Notes under the pieces: generated by a model
What the model was told of the DNA's origin: nothing
Database searches by the model: none
The model's input: only the letters and a program-made list of their open reading frames with translations
Program-made: the position numbers and the translations under genes
Source: Sycon ciliatum
Lineage: Eukaryota; Porifera; Calcarea; Leucosolenida; Sycettidae
Assembly (NCBI RefSeq): GCF_964019385.1
Contig: NC_088650.1
Span: 26,977,466-27,041,465, forward strand
Reading direction: 5' to 3'
Length of the DNA: 64,000 bases
Shown here: piece by piece, positions 56,601 to 64,000 of the stretch
Position numbering within the stretch: position 1 is the stretch's first letter
Layout: each line of letters starts with the position of its first letter

Positions 56601-59600
56601 TGGCCTTTTAGGCCCAATTTTCAAAACAAATCCCGGGGGAGGACCCCGGACCCCCTCTCACAATTTTGCCGCACCAATATTAAACTGCTTCCTACGCCCC
56701 TGTTTTTTACACTAAACTTCAAGGGCAAAGAAGGGGGTGCGACTTACAATCGAGTGTGACTTCTTACTTATGTGAATGCATTGAGACGATTTGGTTCGGA
56801 CGTGAGAATGGGCTGTGACTTATAAGCAAGTGCGACTTATATTCAGAGAAATACTGTAACACACACACAGAGTTGGAAGGTGAGAGGTGATCCCAGGCAC
56901 TCACCTGGCTTTTGGAGTCCACAAATTTGATGATGGAACCATGTATCCACAGGGATATCTTCGGAATCTTCTGCATTTTCATTGCCATCATCTACAGGAG
57001 ACCGTGACAGTGGAAGCATAAAAGAAAAAATACAAGGGGAAGAAGTCACACGAGCTCCGACAACGTAACCCTGTGACAGTGGCTACCACTGTGCCTGAGG
57101 CCATCCTCGTTATTACTTCAACAGTGGACCACTACCGTAATCAGTTAAACTGCATGTGGTATATACTAGTAGGGGGCAATTGGGAAGAAGCTAGAATTAT
57201 TATTATTATTATCTTCACTAGTTTGAGGGAAAGATAATTATTATTATTACTTGCATGTACGCATTGAATGAAGCTAGAATGAAATAAGAAAATTGAAGAT
57301 ATCAATTCGGCGGAGCATACATATATGTGATTATCAACATGTCCACCGTCTAAGAAACAGCATGCACTCGCTTTCCAGGCCACCTGATAGGTGAATGATG
57401 TCCAAGGCACTTACACTGCATCACTCGGGTTCACACTTGTCATTTTTTTACTTATTCCAAAATCTCCCAACGCATACGAGTGAACAATGCAAAACCGTAG
57501 ATAATAAAAATGGTAGCTCGACTGGCAGCAACAAGTCCCTTCTTTGCATATAGGCGAGTACTGACCTGCATTTTATGGCATGCCTCTTCCGTTGTCTTCG
57601 GTCCTTCAAACTTCTTGACTAATTCTGTGCCCAGATACTGCAAAGAACAATACCACAGCATCCACAACATCCAGCATCCTCAAAATAAAAGCATATCACA
57701 AATACACATCAGCCACCCAAAACCTTCAGCGCGCCCTACGCCTACATTTACTGAACCTAAAACGGCTTCAACAACATGTTCTTAAAGGGGAAGTTAAGGC
57801 AAAAATTAAAATTTCACCAGTTGTAGTCTTCGGGGTGCTGAGTCGAATGGTCTTGGTCCGAGAAAGCTGAGACGCTCCCTTCCTACTTGAATCCCAATCG
57901 AACTCGCGCACTTCCACCGAAACTGGGTGACTGCGCCCTACTAGATGGGGATTTGTATGCAAAATGTCACTAAAAGTGCCATTTCGTTCTTATAAAAGCA
58001 CGGATGACCGCAATTGGCCCATATGTTGTAGTCTTTTGGACGCTGAGTCGATTGGTTTTGGTCCGAAAAGGCTGCGATGCAGCGTTCCTCCTTTATTCCC
58101 AATCGAACATGGTTGAACAAGCGGTCACGTGCTCCTGCGTACACCAGTCACCTGGTCACCGTGCCTGCAGGGTACAACTTACTAGCCTGTTTGACCTTTT
58201 TTGGGTGCAGTCCTGTCACTCGAGTTGAACTCGAGTTGAACCTTGGTGTGAAAGTTGTCGCCTGCTGGCGTGGTGACCAGGTGATTTTGGCACCCAGGAG
58301 CACGTGACCGCTTGTTCAACCATGTTCGATTGGGAATAAAGGAGGAACGCTGCATCGCAGCCTTTTCGGACCAAAACCAATCGACTCAGCGTCCAAAAGA
58401 CTACAACATATGGGCCAATCGCGGTCATCCGTGCTTTTATAAGAACGAAATGGCGCTTTTAGTGACATTTTGCATACAAATCCCCATCTAGTAGGGCGCA
58501 GTCACCCAGTTTCGGTGGAAGTGCGCGAGTTCGATTGGGATTCAAGTAGTAAGGGAGCGTCTCAGCTTTCTCGGACCAAGACCATTCGACTCAGCACCCC
58601 GAAGACTACAACTGGTGAAATTTTAATTTTTGCCTTAACTTCCCCTTTAACAACTGCGAAGCCAAGAAAACTTTGAAAAGTACATGAAATGGCAAACTGG
58701 CAGTCTGTCCGCACGTCACCGACACTGACTTACCTGTACGTCATAGTGAAGATTGCCTTTCGCCACCTCGGTAACCTGATGTTTCCAACTATCTCCCATC
58801 TTCTTCAGGTGAGTGCTCTCGATACCTGCATCGGTGCATTCCACAGCGGAGTACATCCAAGACAGAAGAGTTGCCTGATGAATGATCTATTTCCACTGTA
58901 CAGTCAACCTTGCGAATAATGAATAGCCGTCGATAGTGCATGAGATAAGTTTCGTTATTCGTGAGGTTAATAGTATGCAGTAGTATGCATGACCAATGAA
59001 AATGCCACGGTTCTCCGCATCCGTAGCAACACCACCACCCTCTAGGATCAAGGCGCAGATGCAGCTCCTAAAGTGGTGGGAGGTGAGGAGATCAGACCCA
59101 CCAAAGTGGTCAAAGACTGAACATCCCATTCACTGTATCCATGCTTCCCTCGCATGGATGCATGGCCACTTGGTCCGAAAATTGTGTCATTATTCGCGAG
59201 TTGTTTTTGACTGTACTGACTCTAGTGTTTACTGTGGTGTTGTTGATGATTGATTTAGATAGTCTTACCCAACCAGGCTCCATACCCAACCAGCCCCCCT
59301 TACCCAACCAGGGGTCCTAAGGCCCCGGTCACACCGAAACAAGCCACTTTGGGCTTGTGATCGCTGGCGCTCAGCTGGCTTGCGTGGTCCCTGTGACGCG
59401 GTCACACCAGACCTTGAGTGCAAAGCTTGAATGGCTTGTTTTTCTTACCCGCCAAATTTTGAATATCTCGAAACACACCAATGTTTGCAAGAAACCGGAA
59501 AGCAGAACGTTCGCGATCTAAAACTGTACTTGTTCTAGTGTACAGTTTTGATGAAGAAGCAAAGGAAGCCCGGATTCTGAATTGCGAAGTCGTGCTCTTT

Positions 59601-62600
59601 TTATTTGTTCGGTGTGCATGGACGCGATGGTTCGGGTGGTGTTTCCCGATGTCGAGCTTTCTGCCCCGCCGGTTGCCGTTCTTCAACTCAGTTGCAATCC
59701 ACTCTCTTCTTCGTACCCGGCTTTCTTCATGAATTCGGTCGTGAGTGTGGTGCCTTGTCTTGGCCTCAAACCACAGCTCCAACAATCTACGCAGCAGTCT
59801 AGAGGCACAGCGGCAGAAATCCATGGTCGTCGGACAAAATCCAAATCAAACTGAATACAGTGTAGTTGGATAGACAGACTCACGATCAAAACCAAAGGCA
59901 CAGGGATAGCACGGTTCCACGGACACAAGAAAGAACATCAATATCAGTTCATCATGTCAAATAGCTACATGGTGTGCTCCAAGCGCACTCAAATTATTTT
60001 TTGAATTTCGGCTTGTTTCAGCCGCTTGTACAAGCTGTGGCTGAAACAAGCCGAAAAAACGGCTGAGAGTCAGCCACGGCTGAAAGTCGCTTGTAGGACA
60101 TTTTTCAGCCATTTCCATGGTAATAGTGACGTAAACAAGCGCTTTTTTCGGCTGAACGGCTGAATCGAGCTCGGTGTGACCGCGGCCTTAGTAGACTCCA
60201 TACCCAACCAGCCCCCCCCCCCCCCCCTTACCCAACCAGGGGTCCTTACCCAACCAGGCCCTTACCCAACCAGCCCCCCCCCCCCCTCCCCCTTACCCAA
60301 CCAGGTTCCTTACCCATCTTCTGCAGTATCTTGATATTATGCTCCTGTGCATGACGTGGAGATCGAAGGTTCAGAGGGTCCAGGTCACGATCTGTCTGCG
60401 GCCGAGAGCTGTCAAAATTCGGATCCTGGTGTAGGAATTGAAACGTTTAAAAAAAAGTACACAGACAACAAGAAGTGCATTGCAGATCGTATTAATCACA
60501 GCACGATGCGGTATTATCGTCAACTCCAGGCTAAGATCTAGGATAGCACATCTATTGCAGAACACAGCCGGTGCGCATGGCTTACATATCGGCTCTCCAA
60601 AACGGGGCTGCAGATAAGCCTACCACATGCATGCATGCACGAACATTCACCCTCCCCCCCCCCCCCCCCCCCGTGCCACAAACACACTCACGTTTGGATT
60701 TGCACCACCCCTGGACTCGTTTGTGTCAACTTTGATATGAGGCACGTCCGCCTTCTCAATCGGCTTCCGTTTCATGCTTGCCTGCACGGTACTGAAGTCA
60801 CGGCGAACGTTGGTCTCCGGCATTGTCGGGGCTGAGCTCTCCTTCGACAGCTGAATCAGCCGACTCATACTCAACCGCCGCATTCTCAACTGCGGCACAT
60901 ACACACACATACGTACGTACGTACGTGCATGTACACATACATGATACACACGTGCACACACACGCACACATGCATGCATGCACACACACATACACACATA
61001 CATGTACACACACACACACACATCAACGCGTGCACGCAAGCACAAAGTTAACAATATGGTAGGCTACATATCTACAAGGACTGGTTATAGCAGGTTACCT
61101 ATCCACATGGACTGGTTATGGCAGGATGCCTATCCACATGGACTGGTTACGGCAGGTTACCTATCCACATGGACTGGTTATGGCAGGCTCCACATGAACT
61201 GGTGACAGCAGCCTGCCTATCCACATGGACTGGTTATGGCAGGCTGCCTATCTATATGGGCTGATTATGGCAGGATGCCTATCTATATGGGCTGATTATG
61301 GCAGATTACCTTTCCAAATGGACTGGTTATGGCAGGTTTTCTATCCACATGGACTGGTTATGGAGGGCTACCTATCCTGATGGACTGGTTATGGCAGGTT
61401 TTCTATCCATATGGACTGGTTAAAGCAGGCTACCTATCCACATGGACTGGTTACGGCGGGCTACCTATTCACATGGACTGGTTATAGCAGGCTACCTATT
61501 CACATGGACTGGTTATTGAGTGCTTCCAACCCACATGGACTGGTTATGGCAGGCTCTAAGCCATAACCAAACCACTAGAATATCTCCCAGGCTACTTACA
61601 GCTAGCTCAATATCGGACATTTCAGGTAGCTTGACATCTCCATGCAGCATTGGATTTAGCATGTGTAGCTCACGTATAGCCGCTGTCAGCCGTCGACGAT
61701 GCCCGAGCTTTGCCATGCCCATCTGCAGAACAGAGGACACCAGTAGACTAGCTGCATTAGTCACTGAGAGATTACACTACTGCCGAGTGCCGAAGAGCGA
61801 CCAGGCTAGCATCATGCACAGCATACCAATGTGTACACGGTGACTCAACTACGCCGCATAGACTGTAATACATGAAAATAGGAACGGTCTAGGCTAGGAG
61901 GCTGGAACTGGTTGTCCCCGCTGAATGCACACTGCTCTGATTGAAGACATCCCTGGATAGCGACACACAAGTGTTTACTAGTATTTTGTCTCACTCTACA
62001 GACACATTGATGACGTTAACCATGCACTCCAATGGTCATGACCTGCTGGAGCACATGATCAGCATTCGGTTCATGCATAACATTCTTCAGTCGGCAAGCG
62101 GCCGTCTGGCAGGCCTGCAGAACAATCAGAACTAACACATTGACTTACGCCGAACAGCTCGTTGTCCCAGAGGGAGCAGACTTTCTTCACAGTCATATAG
62201 TCGTTCTGTGCAAACAGTTCCAGGTACTCCTCCAACCCTAGGTCCTGCAGTAGCTCTGGCACGGTGTCTGGCTCGCAGATGGCCGACCGGTCCGGCAGAA
62301 GACTGGCCACTGCTACCAATGTGCTGGAAAAGAGTAAACAGAAAGGTGTGGAGTATGCTTGCACTGCGTATAATCATAATGAATAAGGATAATGTAGCAC
62401 AGGTGAATTACAGGGATACCTTCAGCTACCATAGGGGTTGAAGCAAAAGCTTTCTTTGGCATTCCTGAAACTCTCTGGTGGCCACCTTGCTCAGTTTGCC
62501 AGCGCAACCTATTGTGCCGCCATGTCATGTAATGTGAATCTCAGCTGTCACTAGAGGAGCAGAGTGCAGGCAGCTGCACACTCTTCATGAGTTTCGGATT

Positions 62601-62737
62601 TATGTACTCTTGGTATTTCTCATAACCACTCTGCCAGCAGGGGTGCCAGACGTGTCAGTAGACAGCAGACACATTCTATCTGCTCAAAGTTAAATGGTAT
62701 ACATGTGCACACACACACACACACACACACATACGTA

Positions 62738-62828
<91 letters not shown>

Positions 62829-62903
62829 GCACACCAACCTGCAGTCGTCCTGGGAGCGAATCCCTGATCTCCTGAGATCTGTTTCGGTCATAATATCTTC
62901 ACT
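53090..62903 (-). CDS. ANKS1/Odin-like SAM-SAM-PTB protein, 3' eleven exons
   Basis: Exons in transcript order: 62903-62839, 62323-62149, 61722-61600, 60889-60692, 60425-60314, 58825-58734, 57637-57566, 56991-56905, 54570-54430, 53967-53923, 53551-53090 (with stop). Every junction is GT-AG and every phase closes, giving 523 residues. The first exon gives the end of one SAM domain (DIMTETDLRRSGIRSQDDC); the next two a second SAM (VPELLQDLGLEEYLELFAQN ... LGHRRRLTAAIREL). The PTB domain spans about residues 250-375: YLGTELVKKFEGPKTTEEAC, KISLWIHGSIIKFVDSKSQ, KTVLYIAQDVKDPTVFGYVT, CFCHVLRAET, VMTLGQAFEIAYQ. This order matches ANKS1A/B, adaptors that bind receptor tails; the N-terminal ankyrin repeats would lie right of the window. 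The left boundary of exon 62903 is the least certain. Introns hold a tRNA-Ser, a LINE, MITEs and two 31-bp minisatellites. Confidence 0.9.
53569..53696. repeat. (GA)n microsatellite
   Basis: About 60 GA units with a few GTGA interruptions, 18 bp from the last exon of the ANKS1-like gene. Confidence 0.95.
54608..54791. mobile_element. MITE, ends CAGT(G/A)AAAC, TA duplication
   Basis: CAGTGAAACAGCTGTC and the reverse complement of the right end CAGTAAAACCTGTC are similar, with TA on both sides (54606-54607, 54792-54793). The interior repeats GGTGGTC-type motifs. The ends resemble the element at 2905-3180. Confidence 0.6.
54860..55655 (-). pseudogene. LINE (CR1/Jockey-like) 3' part, reverse transcriptase C-terminus
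   Basis: A 254-codon frame reads YLGLLLDSSLSFEQQVERVC, then LTIVQSTLDYASTCYVHCL, then TSNRCLRRVFGH and AADRWNMLPPGCRQAKPLSAF. This is the usual thumb/C-terminal layout of CR1, Jockey and related non-LTR elements (LG..LD..L.F..H, DY.S..W, R.LFG, W..LP). Upstream catalytic parts are missing. A (TAG)n tract at 54858-54877 is the 3' tail, (CTA)n on the element strand. The 5' end carries an inverted duplication (55563-55626). It lies in an ANKS1-like intron, same orientation as the gene. Confidence 0.75.
55563..55626. repeat. Perfect 28-bp inverted repeat at the LINE 5' break
   Basis: GCCTTTGCAGGTGATGCTGG... (55563-55590) is followed by an 8-nt loop and its exact reverse complement (55599-55626). 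Confidence 0.95.
55889..55970 (+). tRNA. tRNA-Ser (anticodon AGA)
   Basis: The 82-nt sequence folds as a class II tRNA. Acceptor GCAGTGG pairs with TCACTGC (one G-U); D arm contains GGCCGAGTGGTTAAGGC (A box); anticodon stem ATTGA/TCAAT encloses the loop CTAGAAA with anticodon AGA; a long variable arm (GGGCTCTGCCC) follows; T arm CAGGTTCGAATCCTG (B box); discriminator G. A T-run (55980-55986) begins 10 nt downstream and serves as pol III terminator. It sits in an intron of the ANKS1-like gene, on the opposite strand. Length, A/B boxes and intact pairing all indicate a working gene that decodes UCU. Confidence 0.95.
55980..55986 (+). terminator. Pol III T-run terminator of tRNA-Ser
   Basis: Seven T residues 10 nt after the mature 3' end. 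Confidence 0.8.
56093..56307. mobile_element. MITE (TIR CTGT.G.GGACATGG), intact 215-bp copy
   Basis: CTGTAGCGGACATGGAAATC and the reverse complement of the right end CTGTTGTGGACATGGAAATC differ at two positions; TA flanks both sides (56091-56092, 56308-56309). This is the uninterrupted relative of 29871-30552. Confidence 0.85.
56366..56856. mobile_element. MITE with AAGTCGCAC motifs, probably with a nested insertion
   Basis: Ends CCGTATTTCCCGGATTGTAA and the reverse complement of the right end CAGTATTTCTCTGAATATAA are related and lead into AAGTCGCAC; TA flanks (56364-56365, 56857-56858). GGGCGTAGGAA (about 56402) and TTCCTACGCCC (about 56690) are inverted copies that may bound a second element inside. 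Confidence 0.6.
57786..58646. mobile_element. 861-bp palindromic (foldback) element, TTAA-flanked
   Basis: Left arm 57782-58137 and right arm 58295-58650 (each 356 bp including TTAA) are reverse complements of equal length with only a handful of mismatches that I could spot and no indels. The central 157 bp is also partly palindromic. TTAA lies at both outer edges (57782-57785, 58647-58650). The ends read AGGGGAAGTTAAGGC. There is no coding capacity. It is in an ANKS1-like intron. Confidence 0.9.
58901..59213. mobile_element. MITE (TIR CAGTCAA..), carrying a SINE A fragment
   Basis: CAGTCAACCTTGCGAATAATG and the reverse complement of the right end (CAGTCAAAAACAACTCGCGAATAATG) share CAGTCAA and CGAATAATG; TA flanks (58899-58900, 59214-59215). 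The reverse-strand SINE A fragment at 58990-59130 lies within it. Confidence 0.7.
58990..59130 (-). repeat. SINE A, reverse-oriented fragment
   Basis: The block ACCACCACCCTCTAGGATCA and GGCGCAGATGCAGC, then TCAGACCCACCAAAGTGGTC, is the reverse complement of the SINE A body at 44365-44690. Confidence 0.75.
59320..60188. mobile_element. 869-bp MITE (TIR AGGCC(C/G)CGGTCACACCGA)
   Basis: AGGCCCCGGTCACACCGA and the reverse complement of the right end AGGCCGCGGTCACACCGA differ at one base; TA flanks both sides (59318-59319, 60189-60190). Copies of GGCTTGTTTCAGCC-like motifs lie inside, some inverted. Matching CTTACCCAACCAGG repeats occur on both sides, so it landed in a small minisatellite. Confidence 0.8.
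60191..60312. repeat. CTTACCCAACCAGG minisatellite with C runs
   Basis: Units of TTACCCAACCAG(G) separated by C runs continue from 59265-59317 across the inserted MITE and end next to the exon at 60314. Confidence 0.85.
61060..61560. repeat. 31-bp minisatellite
   Basis: About 16 units like ACTGGTTATGGCAGGTTACC-TATCCACATGG, with point differences and a few truncated copies, in an intron of the ANKS1-like gene. Confidence 0.95.
62706..62828. repeat. (CA)n microsatellite
   Basis: A CA tract with an internal TACGTACGTA interruption, ending about 10 bp from the exon at 62839. Confidence 0.95.
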
Positions 62904-63262
62904 CTGTTCCAGCACACATACACACAGTAGCCAGAGTAAGCATACAGGCAGGAATAATCTGACTACACTGCACACTCACAGTGAGTTGCTTACTAGTACA
63001 CGTGCCATCAAGAGTCCACAATCCCCCAGAGTGCGCAACTGGGATGGGGTTGTGGGACGGCGTAATCCGTGATGTACGTCATTTTTTTGGGTCGGACTTG
63101 CGTCATTCCGTCGACGCGGCCCACCACGGAAACACTTCCCCTGCTCATGATGTCACACTATGACGTGCAGCACGGATTTCGCCGTCCCAGATCTGATCAG
63201 TGAAGTTGCGCAATCTGGGGGTTATGGACTCTTGGTGACACTCTGAGCAACAGCAATAGAGC

Positions 63263-64000
63263 TTCAGAGCCTTCAGTCTCCCTTCACTGTACCTGCACAG
63301 CCTTCAGTCTCCCTTCACTGTACCTGCACAGCCTTCAGTCTCCCTTCACTGTACCTGCACAGCCTTCAGTCTCCCTTCACTGTACCTGCACAGCCTTCAG
63401 TCTCCCTTCACTGTACCTGCACAGCCTTCAGTCTCCCTTCACTGTACCTGGACACAGCCTTCAGTCTCCCTTCACTGTACCTGCACAGCCTTCAGTCTCC
63501 CTTCACTGTACCTGCACAGCCTTCAGTCTCCCTTCACTGTACCTACACAGCCTTCAGTCTCCCTTCACTGTACCTGGACACAGCCTTCAGTCTCCCTTCA
63601 CTGTACCTGCACAGCCTTCAGTCTCCCTTCACTGTACCTGCACAGCCTTCAGTCTCCCTTCACTGTACCTGCACAGCCTTCAGTCTCCCTTCACTGTACC
63701 TGCACAGCCTTCAGTCTCCCTTCACTGTACCTACACAGCCTTCAGTCTCCCTTCACTGTACCTGCACAGCCTTCAGTCTCCCTTCACTATACCTGCACAG
63801 CCTTCAGTCTCCTTTCACTGTACCTGCACAGCCTTCAGTCTCCTTTCACTGTACCTGCACAGCCTTCTGTCTCCCTTCACTGTACCGGCACAGCCTTCAG
63901 TCTCCCTTCACTGTACCTGGACACAGCCTTCAGTCTCCCTTCACTGTACCTGCACAGCCTTCAGTCTCCCTTCACTGTACCTGGACACAGCCTTCAGTCT
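63263..64000. repeat. 31-bp minisatellite reaching the window edge
   Basis: About 23 units of AGCCTTCAGTCTCCCTTCAC-TGTACCTGCAC. Most are 31 bp; a 33-bp variant with TGGACAC occurs at intervals (about 63446, 63572, 63915, 63980). The array continues past the right end. Confidence 0.95.

Noticed and set aside
63263..64000. CRISPR-like regular repeats
   Set aside because: Units are contiguous with no unique spacers, in an animal genome; this is a minisatellite.

Overview
The window is nuclear DNA from an animal. Four metazoan protein-coding genes with GT-AG introns can be traced, a nuclear-type tRNA gene is present, and most of the remaining sequence is transposable elements, short inverted-repeat elements (MITEs), SINE-like fragments and simple repeats. 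Nothing identifies the species; an invertebrate with a compact but repeat-rich genome is the safest reading. All exon models come from reading splice signals, codon phase and protein motifs by eye.

Host genes, left to right. (1) A (+) gene with the second half of an RRM closely resembling RBM24/RBM38 (exon 2617-2743); three phase-compatible Pro/Gln/Ala-rich 3' exons at 18013-24898 are probably its C-terminus, although a connecting exon was not found. (2) A (-) Rab32/38-family GTPase at 35293-28140, complete in seven exons if the first exon supplies only the ATG. (3) A (+) cyclase-associated protein (CAP) gene at 45573-49998, complete in ten exons (462 aa). (4) A (-) ANKS1/Odin-like gene with SAM-SAM-PTB domains, 62903 to 53090, eleven phase-consistent exons; its 5' part lies beyond the right edge. 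A tRNA-Ser(AGA) gene (55889-55970) sits in an intron of gene 4 on the opposite strand.

Retroelements. A CsRn1-like Ty3/gypsy element (about 4190-8350) is 3'-truncated. A complete Ty3/gypsy element (8962-15665) has identical 414-bp LTRs, a 5-bp target duplication, a tRNA-Leu-type primer site and a canonical -1 frameshift site, but a likely inactivating Asp-to-Asn change in integrase. A complete Mag-like element on the minus strand (39106-43880) has identical 177-bp LTRs and a single Gag-Pol frame; its primer site matches 13 nt of the 3' end of the tRNA-Ser in this same window. It interrupts a Penelope-like GIY-YIG endonuclease frame, which resumes in frame on the other side. LINE 3' ends lie at 660-1109 and 54890-55655.

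Non-autonomous elements are unusually numerous. About twenty inverted-repeat elements can be delimited, many with TA, TTA or TTAA target duplications, and several are nested (20.1-21.0 kb, 26.7-27.0 kb, 29.9-30.55 kb, 58.9-59.2 kb). One is an 861-bp near-perfect palindrome. Minisatellites (20, about 26-32, 31 and 31 bp) and long GA, CA/GT and poly-G tracts fill many introns. No prokaryotic gene, CRISPR array or operon is present.
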